Numbered from the stretch's first letter, positions 16,631 through 25,836 are shown. The stretch: 64,000 bases of DNA from Bernardetia sp. ABR2-2B (GCF_037126435.1 NZ_CP147020.1:2655293-2719292), one strand, 5' to 3'. Numbers and translations are program-made. Notes: generated by a model not told the origin, from the letters alone.

Positions 16631-17878
16631 ATGGATTTATTGCGTTTTGCCACAGCAGGAAGCGTCGATGACGGAAAAAGCACACTCATAGGACGACTTT
16701 TATACGATACAAAAAGTATTTTTGAAGATCAACTGACAGCCATCGAAGCAGCTAGTAAGAGAAGAGGAGAAGAATACGTAAACCTTGCACTACTTACCGA
16801 TGGGTTACGTGCCGAACGTGAACAAGGAATTACGATTGATGTTGCTTACAGGTATTTTGCTACACCAACTAGAAAATTTATTTTGGCAGACTGCCCTGGT
16901 CATATTCAATATACTCGCAATATGGTAACAGGTGCTTCGACGGCACAGCTTTTAGTTATTTTAATTGATGCAAGACAAGGAATCGTAGAGCAAACTCGTC
17001 GTCATACATTTATAGCAGAACTTTTAGGAATCAAAAATTTGGTAGTTTGTATTAATAAAATGGATTTGGTAGCGTATGATGAACAAGTTTATGATAGAAT
17101 AAAAACAGAGTTTTTGGATTTTGTAAGAAAGACACGCATTTCAGAAGTTAATTTTATTCCAATTAGCGCACTCAAAGGCGATAATGTAGTAGAGAAGTCG
17201 GAGAATATGAGTTGGTATAAAGGAACAAGCTTTTTGTATCACTTAGAAAATGCCTATATCGGAAATACGTGGGATTTTATAAACTCTCGTTTTGCTGTTC
17301 AGCACGTTATTCGTCCACAATCTAAAGAACAAGAATTACACGATTATAGAGGTTATGCAGGAGAGGTTTTGGGAGGCGTTTTTAAGAAGGGCGATAAAAT
17401 AACTGTTTTGCCTTCTGGATTTTCTACGACTATTAAAAAACTAGATTCCTTTGATGGAGAACAAGAAAGAACATTTCCTCCTCAAAATATTACCATGCTT
17501 TTGGAAGATGATATTGATATTAGCAGGGGCGACATGCTCGTAAAAGCAGATAACAAACCAAATATAGGACAGGATTTGGAAGTAATGATTTGTTGGCTCG
17601 GTGAGCAGAAACTACAACCCAATGGGAAGTATTTATTGCGTCATACTACGCAAGAAGTGAAAGCAATTGTAAAGGAGATCGTTTATAAAGTAAACATAAA
17701 CACGCTTCATAGAACTGAGAATGACTTGAATATTGAACTTAACGATATTGGAAGAATAAGAATTAGAACGGCAAAGCCTATTTTTTATGATAGTTATTCC
17801 AAAAATAAAAGAACAGGAAGTTTGATTTTGATAGACTTACAAACCAATGCTACGGTCGCTGCTGGAATGATAATTTAA
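16631..17878 (+). CDS. cysN: Sulfate adenylyltransferase, large (GTPase) subunit
   Basis: CysN uses GTP hydrolysis to drive CysD-catalysed formation of adenosine 5'-phosphosulfate from ATP and sulfate. The elongation-factor-like GTPase motifs are intact: GSVDDGKST (P-loop, residues 10-18), DGLRAEREQGITIDVAYRYF (switch region), DCPGH and NKMD. Beta-barrel domains follow (RDYRGYAGEVLGG; VIRPQ). At 415 aa it is the usual length without a fused CysC kinase. CysD normally precedes it in an operon, but here the upstream gene is an unrelated divergent one and the promoter sits directly before cysN, so CysD must be encoded elsewhere. Confidence 0.93.
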   Translation: MDLLRFATAGSVDDGKSTLIGRLLYDTKSIFEDQLTAIEAASKRRGEEYVNLALLTDGLRAEREQGITIDVAYRYFATPTRKFILADCPGHIQYTRNMVTGASTAQLLVILIDARQGIVEQTRRHTFIAELLGIKNLVVCINKMDLVAYDEQVYDRIKTEFLDFVRKTRISEVNFIPISALKGDNVVEKSENMSWYKGTSFLYHLENAYIGNTWDFINSRFAVQHVIRPQSKEQELHDYRGYAGEVLGGVFKKGDKITVLPSGFSTTIKKLDSFDGEQERTFPPQNITMLLEDDIDISRGDMLVKADNKPNIGQDLEVMICWLGEQKLQPNGKYLLRHTTQEVKAIVKEIVYKVNINTLHRTENDLNIELNDIGRIRIRTAKPIFYDSYSKNKRTGSLILIDLQTNATVAAGMII

Positions 17879-17915
17879 GTTTATCACCAATTATCTATTT
17901 ATAAATTCTTTATAG

Positions 17916-18362
17916 CTAACCCAAAAGTTCTAGTTCGCTTGTCTCAAAACGTCCTGAATCTTTTAAATAACCAATAATAAACTGGCTAAAATCTAAGTCA
18001 AAATTAGCTTTATCAAAATTTTCTACCAACACGTCTTTATCTTCTTCAAATTCTCTGTTCTTTCTCAAAAAATCAGGAACATTATGTTGAACAGAAAAGC
18101 GTAAAAAGCGAATTTCTACATTTTGAGGTTCTTCTTTTACAGCTTTTTCAAAAAAATCAAAACTCTTATTTACCTGCGCTAATTTGGTGTACGGATTCCA
18201 AGAAAATTGTGCCATCATAGACTCACAGGCAGCACGATATGCCATTAAAAGTGCAGACGTATTTTTTATATCTCTCAAGTGCTTTAAAAGTTTTTCTATC
18301 TTTCGTTCATTTCCTATTGCTTCAAAATATTTTTTACGTATTTCTTTCTCTTCTAATTTCAT
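17916..18362 (-). CDS. Uncharacterised helical protein (TPR-like)
   Basis: 148 aa, no signal peptide or membrane segment. Mostly amphipathic helices: KYFEAIGNERKIEKLLKHL, SALLMAYRAACESMMAQF, KSFDFFEKAVKEEPQNVEIRFLRFSVQ in pieces. The FFEKAVKEEPQNVEIRFLR portion resembles a TPR hairpin. It lies convergent with cysN (37-base gap). I do not know a function. Confidence 0.65.
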   Translation of the reverse strand: MKLEEKEIRKKYFEAIGNERKIEKLLKHLRDIKNTSALLMAYRAACESMMAQFSWNPYTKLAQVNKSFDFFEKAVKEEPQNVEIRFLRFSVQHNVPDFLRKNREFEEDKDVLVENFDKANFDLDFSQFIIGYLKDSGRFETSELELLG

Positions 18363-18451
18363 AAACAGTATTTTTAATAATTAGTGTTGAACATTGGGAA
18401 CTAACATAAAAAGGCAAACACATATAATTTGCTAACAAGATGCTAACAATA

Positions 18452-18563
18452 AGTAGTCAGACATAATTAGCGAGTGATTTGGCTTCGCCGAGCTATCGGT
18501 TTTATAATAAATATGATAATTACAAGGAACAATTACGAGTTACGAATTAAACTTCTGACTACT
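18452..18563. repeat. 112-bp stretch bounded by 10-bp inverted repeats
   Basis: AGTAGTCAGA (18452-18461) and TCTGACTACT (18554-18563) are exact reverse complements. Inside is a small hairpin TTGGCTTCGCCGAG like the one near 181-197, and a CAATTACGAGTTACGAATTA stretch that recurs in altered form near 26920 and 28600. It lies in a 507-base gap between genes (18363-18869) with no coding sequence. Confidence 0.4.
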
Positions 18564-18741
18564 AGTTAATTATAAAAGTGTCAATTTATTTAATTTCTAT
18601 TCCTAATAATTTAAAAAGAAGACTATTTGTTTTTATCTTAAAAATCATATAAATCACTTGCCAATCAGTTATATATGTTATACAACTACTTAGTTAGTAT
18701 TCAATGAGCTATGAACTAATAATAGAAAGACTTGTTTGGAG

Positions 18742-18776
18742 GTTGTTGGTGTCGCTATCGCTAAAAAACCAACAAC
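18742..18776 (-). repeat. Solo hairpin related to the 141-bp element
   Basis: GTTGTTGGT (18742-18750) pairs with ACCAACAAC (18768-18776). Read on the minus strand, the loop TTTTTTAGCGATAGCGAC matches hairpin 2 of the MITE-like elements (TTTAGCGTAGCGACACC). The terminal inverted repeats are not preserved, so it is a decayed or partial copy. Confidence 0.5.
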
Positions 18777-18869
18777 GGTATTTTCTTTTTAAAAAAATCC
18801 TGCTCCTTCGTATAATTCTAAAGATAAAGACACGAAAGTTTTAACAGCTACCTAAAAGCTCAAAAAAAG

Positions 18870-21020
18870 CTACTTTACCTGCGCTCCTGTATTTACCATT
18901 TTTTCAGGACTCACAAATACTAATTTTCCTTTTTCATTTTCTGCTAAAAGAATCATTCCTTGCGAAACAACACCTCTCATTTTTCGTGGTGCAAGATTGG
19001 CAAGCCAACAAACTTGCTTTCCAATAATTTCTTCAGGCGAAAAATGCTCTGCAATTCCACTCGCTACGGTTACTTCCTTTTCTCCTACCTCTAAAGTAAT
19101 TTTGAGAAGTTTATCAGCTTTTTTTATAGGCTCTGCATTTTTGATAGTCGCAACACGAATATCTATTTTAGAAAAATCATCAAACTGAATTTCTGGTTGG
19201 ATTGGTGCAATCGGATTTTTTTCAGACGAACGACTGTTCATCTCTACATTGGCTTCTTTCATTTTCTTTGCTTTGCCCTCTTCTAATTTTTTGACTTGAC
19301 TTTCTACTAGCTCGTCTTCTATTTTTTCAAAAAGCAGAGTTGCTTTATTTATTTTGCCTCCATTTGATTTGAGTAATTCTAAGTTTCCAGCCAAATCCCA
19401 TTTCAAATCATCTCCTAAATTCAACATTTGAGCAATTTTATTAGAAGTTTCAGGCAAAAATGGACGCATCAGAATAGCTAAACTAGCCGTCAGTTCTGCA
19501 CTAATTTTCATAATTTGTTCTACTCGCTGTGGCTCTGTCTTTTGAAGTTTCCAAGGCTCTGTTGTTGCAAGATACTTGTTTCCGATTCGTGCTAGTTCCA
19601 TTACTTCAAACAAACCATCTCTAAAATTGAAGTTGTCTAAATTCTGACTTACTTTTTGAGTCTGATTTTTTATTCCTTCTAAAGTTTCTTTATCAAAATC
19701 CGTTAAGTCTTTTTCAGTTGATAAATCAATAATTGGAACTTCTCCCTTATAATATTTATTAATCAAAACAACAGTACGATTTACAAAATTTCCAAGTGTA
19801 TCGACAAGTTCGTTATTGATTCTTGATTGAAAAGTAGCCCACGTAAACTCACTATCTTTTGTTTCTGGTGCAATAGAAGTCAAAACATAGCGCAATTCAT
19901 CTTTTTTGGTAGGAAACTCTTTTACATATTCATTCAACCAAACAGCCCATTCTCTTGATGTAGAAATTTTATCACCTTCCAAATTCAAAAAGTTATTGGC
20001 AGGGACATTTTCAGGCAAGATATAATCTCCATGTGCTTTCAAAATAATAGGAAAAATCAGACAGTGAAAAACAATATTATCCTTTCCAATAAAATGAATA
20101 AGACGAGAATTTTCAGATTCATCTTCTTGTTGTAACCAGTATTTCTTCCAGTCATTATTTGTATCTTTTGCCCATTGTTTGGTTGCCGAAATATAGCCAA
20201 TCGGTGCATCAAGCCAAACATAGAGAACTTTCCCATCAGCATCTTGAAGAGGAACAGGAACACCCCAGTCCAAATCTCTTGTCATCGAACGCTCATGCAA
20301 ACCTTGTTCTATCCAAGACTTACATTGCCCATAAACGCTAGTACGCCACTCCTCTTTTTTGTCCTCCAAAATCCATTTTCTAAGCCAGTTATCATAATTT
20401 TGTAAAGGTAAAAACCAATGAGAAGTAGATTTCAAAATAGGCTTTTCTCCACTTAATGCTGACTTTGGGTTGATTAATTCTGTTGGGCTAAGTGTAGAGC
20501 CACATTTTTCGCATTGGTCTCCAAAAGCATTATCATTCTGACAGTTCGGACACGTCCCTACAATATATCTATCGGCTAAAAACTGCTCAAACTTTTCATC
20601 ATAAAACTGTTCGTTGGTCTGCTTCGTAAAAACACCTTTTTCATACAAATTAGTAAAAAAATCTTGTGCAGTTTCTTTGTGCAAATCTGTCGAAGTACGA
20701 TGATAAATATCAAACTCTATCCCAAAGTCTTTGAAAGAATTTTTGAGTAAATCATCATATTTATCAATAATTTCTTTTGGAGAGATTCCTTCTTTTTTAG
20801 CTCTAAGTGTAATAGCTGCCCCATGTTCATCACTCCCACACACAAAAACAACATCATGATTTTTCATTCGAAGATAACGCACATAGGTATCTGCTGGTAG
20901 ATATGCACCTGCAATGTGTCCGATATGAAGTCCACCATTAGCATACGGAAGAGCTGCAGTAACAGTAGTTCGTTTGAAATCATCAGATATTTTAGAAGAA
21001 GTTTTGAGGGAAGTCGACAT
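18870..21020 (-). CDS. metG: Methionyl-tRNA synthetase
   Basis: Class I aminoacyl-tRNA synthetase charging tRNA-Met. Visible signatures: TAALPYANGGLHIGHIAGAYLPAD in pieces (HIGH motif, residues ~24-40), a zinc knuckle CPNCQNDNAFGDQCEKCGS (~158-176), and GDKISTSREWAVWL (KMSKS equivalent, ~350). The C-terminal 110 residues are an EMAPII/Trbp111-like tRNA-binding and dimerisation domain (FDDFSKIDIRVATIKNAEP, GKQVCWLANLAPRKMRGVVSQGM in pieces), joined by a charged linker. At 716 aa it is normal for the two-domain form. A minus-strand TACTTTTG at 21106-21113 is a plausible -7 element. Confidence 0.97.
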   Translation of the reverse strand: MSTSLKTSSKISDDFKRTTVTAALPYANGGLHIGHIAGAYLPADTYVRYLRMKNHDVVFVCGSDEHGAAITLRAKKEGISPKEIIDKYDDLLKNSFKDFGIEFDIYHRTSTDLHKETAQDFFTNLYEKGVFTKQTNEQFYDEKFEQFLADRYIVGTCPNCQNDNAFGDQCEKCGSTLSPTELINPKSALSGEKPILKSTSHWFLPLQNYDNWLRKWILEDKKEEWRTSVYGQCKSWIEQGLHERSMTRDLDWGVPVPLQDADGKVLYVWLDAPIGYISATKQWAKDTNNDWKKYWLQQEDESENSRLIHFIGKDNIVFHCLIFPIILKAHGDYILPENVPANNFLNLEGDKISTSREWAVWLNEYVKEFPTKKDELRYVLTSIAPETKDSEFTWATFQSRINNELVDTLGNFVNRTVVLINKYYKGEVPIIDLSTEKDLTDFDKETLEGIKNQTQKVSQNLDNFNFRDGLFEVMELARIGNKYLATTEPWKLQKTEPQRVEQIMKISAELTASLAILMRPFLPETSNKIAQMLNLGDDLKWDLAGNLELLKSNGGKINKATLLFEKIEDELVESQVKKLEEGKAKKMKEANVEMNSRSSEKNPIAPIQPEIQFDDFSKIDIRVATIKNAEPIKKADKLLKITLEVGEKEVTVASGIAEHFSPEEIIGKQVCWLANLAPRKMRGVVSQGMILLAENEKGKLVFVSPEKMVNTGAQVK

Positions 21021-21105
21021 AGAATGATTGTATATATTTTTATTTTTTCAGAACTGAAAAATCAGTTTATATAAATGACATCTTGAGTAAATGTAGATTT
21101 GTTTG

Positions 21106-21113
21106 CAAAAGTA
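21106..21113 (-). promoter_or_regulatory. Candidate -7 element of metG
   Basis: CAAAAGTA on the plus strand reads TACTTTTG on the minus strand, about 90 bases before the metG ATG. No convincing -33 box. The rest of the 365-base gap (21021-21385) is AT-rich and shows nothing else. Confidence 0.4.
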
Positions 21114-21385
21114 AGAAAAATGTAATCCTAATAATAATTGCAAGAATCAAAACTTTATGTTTTTCGAAAAGATATAAGCATTTAATTTGAACAGTCTCTA
21201 AAAACTTTATTTCAAAGTAAATTAAATAGCACTATAAAAGGTACTTATATGATTTTTTAAACAACTTTCACTTTTTTTTGAAAGTTGATGAAGTTGTGCA
21301 TCAATTTTGTAAAATAGTTTTTATACTTACTTAACGAAGTATAATCTTAATTACTCAAACTTATTTAATTTAAAATCAGACACTT

Positions 21386-21736
21386 ATGAAAACTCTTTTT
21401 TCTTTCATGTTTGCGACGATATTATTCTTCGCTATCCAATCAGAAGCTGCAGCTCAAAAATATTTCACGTATGATGGAGATGTTTTTTCCGTACAACTCA
21501 AAACCAATAGTGCTAACACTCAAGTAATGGAAGTTTATTTCTCTAGCAATGGAGAATGGCACAAATTTGATATTATTGATTTCCATGATTTAGAAGACAC
21601 TCACGAAGGAGGTTTTCTTTATACAGTAAAAGACGGCAAAGGCGACATTTATGACGTAGATTATTATCGTAATCAGAATTATATCATTGTTTATGCAAGC
21701 GACCACAGCACAAGCTGGAAACTTTACAAACGATAA
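21386..21736 (+). CDS. Small secreted beta-rich protein, unknown function
   Basis: 116 aa. A clear signal peptide (KTLFSFMFATILFFAIQSEAAAQ read as basic start, hydrophobic core, AAAQ cleavage region at ~23) is followed by a short, beta-rich, Tyr/Asp-rich mature part of about 92 residues (TYDGDVFSVQLK, MEVYFSSNGEWHKF, YIIVYASDHSTSWKLYKR). No known domain recognised. Followed by a terminator, so monocistronic. The size and layout resemble the secreted protein at 61762, but I see no clear homology between them. Confidence 0.7.
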   Translation: MKTLFSFMFATILFFAIQSEAAAQKYFTYDGDVFSVQLKTNSANTQVMEVYFSSNGEWHKFDIIDFHDLEDTHEGGFLYTVKDGKGDIYDVDYYRNQNYIIVYASDHSTSWKLYKR

Positions 21737-21763
21737 GAAATTTACTTGCCAAAAAACACTCAG

Positions 21764-21797
21764 AAAACATCTATCAATAATTTGGTAGATGTTTTTT
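21764..21797 (+). terminator. Intrinsic terminator
   Basis: AACATCTATC pairs with GGTAGATGTT (one wobble) across an 8-nt loop and runs straight into a seven-T tract. Confidence 0.8.
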
Positions 21798-21889
21798 TGT
21801 GTACAATACAGAATGAGGTTTTAAACATTAAATAATATAAAAAAGTCAGATTGGTAAAGCGATTAAAACTGAATGAGTGATTTTTTTAG

Positions 21890-21897
21890 TAATTTTG
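21890..21897 (+). promoter_or_regulatory. -7 element upstream of yajC
   Basis: TAATTTTG fits TAnnTTTG and lies 51 bases before the yajC ATG. No TTG -33 box at a good distance. Confidence 0.45.
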
Positions 21898-21948
21898 TCT
21901 TCACATAGAGTTCAAAAAATCAATATTCACTAATCAAAATATAAAATT

Positions 21949-22254
21949 ATGTTATTACAAGCAGGTATGGACGGTACAGGAATGGCAAATATCCTTATGA
22001 TTGTCGGTATGGTAGCCGTCTTTTATTTCTTTTTACTTCGTCCACAACAACAACAACGCAAAAAACAAAAAACATTTTTAGAGTCTTTAGCCAGAGAAAT
22101 GAAAATCGTTACTACAGGTGGCGTTCATGGAAAAATAATTGATGTAAGTGAAAATACGGTAACTGTAGAAGTAGATAAAGGTGTTCGTATGAAATTAGAT
22201 AAAACAGCTATTGCTTATGAATCTGGTGTAGTTGCTGAAACTATCAAAAAATAA
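21949..22254 (+). CDS. yajC: Sec translocon accessory subunit YajC
   Basis: Inner-membrane accessory of the SecDF-YajC complex in protein export. 101 aa with one N-terminal transmembrane helix (about 12-31, NILMIVGMVAVFYFFLLRPQ) ending in the RPQQQQRKKQ family hallmark, followed by the soluble domain (KIVTTGGVHGKIIDVSENTVTVEV, read in pieces). Length is typical. The lipoprotein gene starts 28 bases after it on the same strand and is probably co-transcribed. SecDF is not in this window. Confidence 0.93.
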   Translation: MLLQAGMDGTGMANILMIVGMVAVFYFFLLRPQQQQRKKQKTFLESLAREMKIVTTGGVHGKIIDVSENTVTVEVDKGVRMKLDKTAIAYESGVVAETIKK

Positions 22255-22282
22255 ATTATCAAATTAAATCATTAAAAGAATT

Positions 22283-22810
22283 ATGAAAAAAATAAATTTA
22301 TTTATCGTCTTTATTTTGTGTCTGACTATTTTCTCTGCTTGTAAAAAAGAAGATGAAAAAGAGCCAACAGCAAAAGAAAATTTAGTTGGCAAAACGTGGG
22401 TAATAACAGAAGTAGATTCTGATATATCCTCTACTTTTGGAACTTTACCTCCAGAGCTGACAAATGAATTTAATCCAACGCAAGGTTTGGAAGGGCAAAC
22501 CATTATTTTTAATGAAAATGGAACTTTTACAGTAGAAGAAACACAACAACAGGGAAACTGGACACTTTCAGAAAATGGGCAGACACTTACCTTTAGTGGT
22601 TTGGTAGAAGGAGAATTGACTGATTTTGTAGATGCTCAAACGCTTTCTGACTTACAAACTTTTGAAGTAACTACGCTTACAGATTTGAAACTATCAATTC
22701 AGAACAGTACAAATGTTCCTATTTCAGAAGAAGTTGCAGAACAAATAACAGGCTTTCCAATTCCGATAACATTGATTGTAAAACTCACTATTAATTTTGA
22801 TAAACAATAA
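22283..22810 (+). CDS. Lipoprotein with a lipocalin-like domain
   Basis: 175 aa. The N-terminus MKKINLFIVFILCLTIFSAC is a lipoprotein signal with the lipobox IFSAC (Cys 20), and lysines follow immediately. The mature part has NLVGKTWVITEV, GQTIIFNENGTFTVEETQQQGNW and LTFSGL, the pattern of short lipocalin-like lipoproteins common in Bacteroidota. Function unknown. It probably shares a transcript with yajC, though a link to secretion is not implied by sequence. Confidence 0.75.
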   Translation: MKKINLFIVFILCLTIFSACKKEDEKEPTAKENLVGKTWVITEVDSDISSTFGTLPPELTNEFNPTQGLEGQTIIFNENGTFTVEETQQQGNWTLSENGQTLTFSGLVEGELTDFVDAQTLSDLQTFEVTTLTDLKLSIQNSTNVPISEEVAEQITGFPIPITLIVKLTINFDKQ

Positions 22811-22904
22811 AAAAGATTTTTTTTATCTAAAATTCAAACAAAATTGATTTACAAAAGACTTTAAAATTGATAAATACAAACTTTCAAATTTGATTGAAAA
22901 TTCG

Positions 22905-22912
22905 TATTTTTG
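22905..22912 (+). promoter_or_regulatory. -7 element upstream of the acyl-CoA dehydrogenase
   Basis: TATTTTTG, 51 bases before the ATG. The spacing to the start codon equals that at yajC. Confidence 0.45.
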
Positions 22913-22962
22913 TCTGATTATCAAGAATATACAAAATATTAAATCAAAAAAATAAAACATAT

Positions 22963-24135
22963 ATGACATTAGTAGCAGATACTCCACAAGTTCTTAGTTT
23001 TGAGCTTACAGAAGAACAAGCAGAAGTACAGAAAGCAGCAAGAGATTTTGCACAGTCTCAACTTTGGGAAGGTATTATTGAGCGTGATAACGAACAACGA
23101 TTTCCTGCCGAGCAAGTAAAGCAAATGGGCAAACTTGGCTTTATGGGAATGATGGTAAGCCCTGAATATAATGGAAGTGGAATGGATACCGTTTCTTATA
23201 TCTTAGCAATCGAAGAAATTTCGAAAGTAGATGCTTCGGCTTCTGTTTGTATGTCTGTAAACAATTCTCTTGTTTGTTGGGCATTAGAAAAATATGGAAC
23301 AGAAGAACAAAAAGAAAAATACTTAAAGCCACTTGCATCAGGAGAAAAGATTGGTGCTTTCTGTCTTTCTGAGCCAGAAGCAGGAAGTGATGCTACTTCA
23401 CAGCGCACGACAGCAGAGGACAAAGGCGACCATTATTTATTGAATGGAACAAAAAACTGGATTACAAATGGTAAGACAGCTTCTATTTATTTAGTAATGG
23501 CTCAAACTGACGTTGATAAAAAACACAAAGGAATCAACTGTGTAATCGTAGAGCGTGGAATGGACGGCTTTGTGGTAGGTCAGAAAGAAGATAAAATGGG
23601 TATTCGTGGTTCTGATACGCATTCTTTGATGTTTACAGACGTAAAAGTACCTAAAGAAAATCGCTTAGGTTCGGACGGACAAGGTTTTAATATTGCAATG
23701 GCTACCTTGAATGGTGGACGTATCGGAATTGCTGCACAAGCTGTAGGAATTGCTGGTGGTGCTTTAGAACTAGCTTTGAAATACTCAAAAGAAAGAAAAA
23801 CATTTGGAAAGGAAATCCACAAACACCAAGCAATCGCTTTTAAGTTAGCTGATATGGCTACAAAAGTAGAAGCTGCTCGTTTGCTTTGCCTAAAGGCTGC
23901 ACAAATAAAAGATGCAGGTGGAGATTATTCTCTTTCTGGCGCAATGGCGAAACTATATGCTTCTAAAATTGCGATGGAAGTAACTTCTGATGCGATTCAG
24001 ATTCACGGTGGATATGGTTATGTAAAAGAATTCCACGTAGAAAGAATGCTTCGTGATGCCAAAATCACAGAAATCTATGAAGGAACTTCTGAAATTCAGA
24101 AAATTGTAATTTCAAGACATATCTTGAAAGACTAA
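22963..24135 (+). CDS. Acyl-CoA dehydrogenase (short-chain/butyryl type)
   Basis: FAD-dependent dehydrogenase that introduces the alpha-beta double bond in acyl-CoA thioesters (fatty-acid or amino-acid degradation), passing electrons to electron-transfer flavoprotein. Family motifs: GFMGMMVSPEYNGSGMD, CLSEPEAGSDATS (FAD/substrate), GTKNWITNG, KMGIRGSDTHSLMFTDVKVP in pieces, QAIAFKLADMATK, and QIHGGYGYVKEFHVERMLRDA followed by EIYEGTSEIQK, which holds the catalytic Glu of the short-chain group. 390 aa is standard. Monocistronic, with a terminator at 24167. Exact chain-length preference cannot be read off. Confidence 0.93.
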   Translation: MTLVADTPQVLSFELTEEQAEVQKAARDFAQSQLWEGIIERDNEQRFPAEQVKQMGKLGFMGMMVSPEYNGSGMDTVSYILAIEEISKVDASASVCMSVNNSLVCWALEKYGTEEQKEKYLKPLASGEKIGAFCLSEPEAGSDATSQRTTAEDKGDHYLLNGTKNWITNGKTASIYLVMAQTDVDKKHKGINCVIVERGMDGFVVGQKEDKMGIRGSDTHSLMFTDVKVPKENRLGSDGQGFNIAMATLNGGRIGIAAQAVGIAGGALELALKYSKERKTFGKEIHKHQAIAFKLADMATKVEAARLLCLKAAQIKDAGGDYSLSGAMAKLYASKIAMEVTSDAIQIHGGYGYVKEFHVERMLRDAKITEIYEGTSEIQKIVISRHILKD

Positions 24136-24166
24136 GTAAACTGAAAATGGATAATTAACAAATACG

Positions 24167-24203
24167 AAATCCTTAAGATTCTTTATGAGCCTTAGGGATT
24201 TTG
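24167..24203 (+). terminator. Intrinsic terminator after the acyl-CoA dehydrogenase
   Basis: AAATCCTTAAG and CTTAGGGATTT pair with one wobble across a 13-nt loop, followed by TTGT. Confidence 0.65.
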
Positions 24204-24243
24204 TATGTAAACTGTGTTTTAGCCGAGTATAGAGTTATACTAA

Positions 24244-24978
24244 TCATTCTATTTCTATCCTACTAAAACCTACGAAAAGAGAAGTGGCGTAATAATCATT
24301 ACCTTTTATCTGTAAAGTTTTTCTTTTAGAAAGTAAGGCTTTTCTATATTTGCTCCTATTAACTGTTTCCCAAATTTCAATTTCAGAAACGCCTAAATTA
24401 TTGGCTACTCCATTAACATCAACATTTACTTCAAAAAAAATAGAAAAGGGTTTAGACAGTTTATAAAAGTTATCAAAGTTTTTATCAAATTCACTCAGAT
24501 ATAAAACCATGGGTTTTTCCATTTTATAAGGATATTTGAGCATTAAATATTCTATCGTATTTATGTAAACAAATATTCTATACAGTTCTATATTCTTTAA
24601 TCTAATCATTTTAGATAAATTGTTATAACTATTATTTAAAGAATCCAAAAAATCTATTTTATCAAGTTTTTCTGGAGTAGGTCTCATTTTTTCTAAAAAT
24701 AGTCCGTATTTATAATCTTCTTTTACTCTTTCAAAATAAAACTCTATGTTCTCTGTCATTGTTATTTGGTAATCTTCCCTAAATTTGTCTATGTAATAAA
24801 CAGTATCTTTATCAATAGTTGTATAAACTAAAAGGTTTAGTGGTAGACTATCATTATGATACTTGTAATAAGTCTTACCTTCTATATTTAAAGTATCAGA
24901 ACAATCAATACATTCTTCATACTGAGAATATGAGTTAAACGAAAGCATACAGAAAATGAATAAAAAAAGGTGTTTCAT
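24244..24978 (-). CDS. Secreted protein of unknown function
   Basis: 244 aa. A signal peptide (MKHLFLFIFCMLSFNSYSQ, cleavage after SYS or Q) is followed by a CIDCSD motif and a mostly helical middle. The C-terminal 70 residues (FFEVNVDVNGVANNLGVSEIEIWETV) look like the beta-strand pattern of a TonB C-terminal-like or repeat domain, where a variable 'N-x-x-G-x-V' turn links product strands. I cannot name the family. It is divergent from the SanA-like gene, and no partner gene is adjacent on its strand. Confidence 0.65.
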   Translation of the reverse strand: MKHLFLFIFCMLSFNSYSQYEECIDCSDTLNIEGKTYYKYHNDSLPLNLLVYTTIDKDTVYYIDKFREDYQITMTENIEFYFERVKEDYKYGLFLEKMRPTPEKLDKIDFLDSLNNSYNNLSKMIRLKNIELYRIFVYINTIEYLMLKYPYKMEKPMVLYLSEFDKNFDNFYKLSKPFSIFFEVNVDVNGVANNLGVSEIEIWETVNRSKYRKALLSKRKTLQIKGNDYYATSLFVGFSRIEIE

Positions 24979-25074
24979 ATATTTATCTTGTGATTTGTAG
25001 TGAAGCTAGAAAATATAATACCTAAAGTAGAAATGGGTAAAAAAAACTTATTTTGATTTTTAAATAATTGCTTT

Positions 25075-25719
25075 ATGAAAAAATGTATCAAAAAAACACT
25101 GTTCATTTCCCTTATTCTTATTTTAGGAGCAATAGGAAGCATAATTATAGCTGATTATCTAATTGTTTCTAAAGCAGAAAGTAGTTTGTTTAAAGATATA
25201 AATGCTATCCCAAAAAAGAAAGTGGGTTTGGTTTTAGGGACAATTAAAATTTTACCAAATGGAAATCAAAATCGTTACTTCAAGCATAGAATAGATGCTG
25301 CTGTTTCTCTTTACAACGCTGGAAAGATAGAATACATTATTGTAAGTGGCGATAATAGCAAAGAAGAGTATAACGAGCCTGAAGACATGAAAAATGATTT
25401 AGTAGCGAGAGGAATTCCAGAAGAAAAAATATTTATGGACTTTGCAGGTTTCAGAACATTAGACTCTGTGGTAAGAGCAAGAGAGATTTTTGGTCAAAAC
25501 TCATTTACTGTTATTTCTCAAAAATTCCATAATGAAAGAGCTATTTATTTAGCTCATTTGGAAGGAATGGAAATTATTGGTTTTAATGCAATGGAGGTAA
25601 CCATAAAGTACGGCATCAAAACACAAATCAGAGAAAAATTCGCTCGTGTAAAAGTCTTTGTAGATTATCTGACAGGAAAAGAGCCTAAGTTTTTGGGAGA
25701 GAAAATCATTATTCCATAA
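25075..25719 (+). CDS. sanA: SanA/YdcF-family membrane protein (DUF218)
   Basis: 214 aa, one N-terminal transmembrane helix (about 8-28) and a periplasmic DUF218 domain: KKVGLVLGTIK, FKHRIDAAVSLYNAGKIEYIIVSGDN in pieces, EPEDMKNDLVARGIPEEKIFMDFAGFRTLDS in pieces, VISQKFHNERAIYLAH. E. coli SanA is associated with envelope barrier function and vancomycin resistance at high temperature; the biochemical activity is uncertain. The overall length and the GFRTLDSVVRA signature support SanA rather than YdcF. Single gene. Confidence 0.85.
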   Translation: MKKCIKKTLFISLILILGAIGSIIIADYLIVSKAESSLFKDINAIPKKKVGLVLGTIKILPNGNQNRYFKHRIDAAVSLYNAGKIEYIIVSGDNSKEEYNEPEDMKNDLVARGIPEEKIFMDFAGFRTLDSVVRAREIFGQNSFTVISQKFHNERAIYLAHLEGMEIIGFNAMEVTIKYGIKTQIREKFARVKVFVDYLTGKEPKFLGEKIIIP

Positions 25720-25766
25720 AATTTGCCTTCATTTCCAAAACATTTTCATTACTTTTACGTAAAACA

Positions 25767-25783
25767 TACCAAACAGTCGGTTT
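25767..25783 (+). promoter_or_regulatory. TetR-type operator candidate upstream of the 25837 gene
   Basis: TACCAAACAGTCGGTTT agrees at 14 of 17 positions with TACCAACCGTTCGGTTT upstream of the ABC exporter (27698-27714). It lies 53 bases before the ATG at 25837. Confidence 0.5.
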
Positions 25784-25792
25784 AAATTTATC

Positions 25793-25821
25793 CTCAACGA
25801 CACTTTCAAGCTCGTTGATGG
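25793..25821. repeat. 7-11-7 spacer hairpin (TCAACGA/TCGTTGA), copy 1
   Basis: TCAACGA (25794-25800) and TCGTTGA (25812-25818) with an 11-nt loop, 18 bases before the next start codon. Confidence 0.6.
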
Positions 25822-25836
25822 TTAAAACAATACATT

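Noticed and set aside
16449-16691. Plus-strand open frame before cysN
   Set aside because: It runs across the cysN promoter and into the cysN start in another frame; no ribosome-binding or family pattern.
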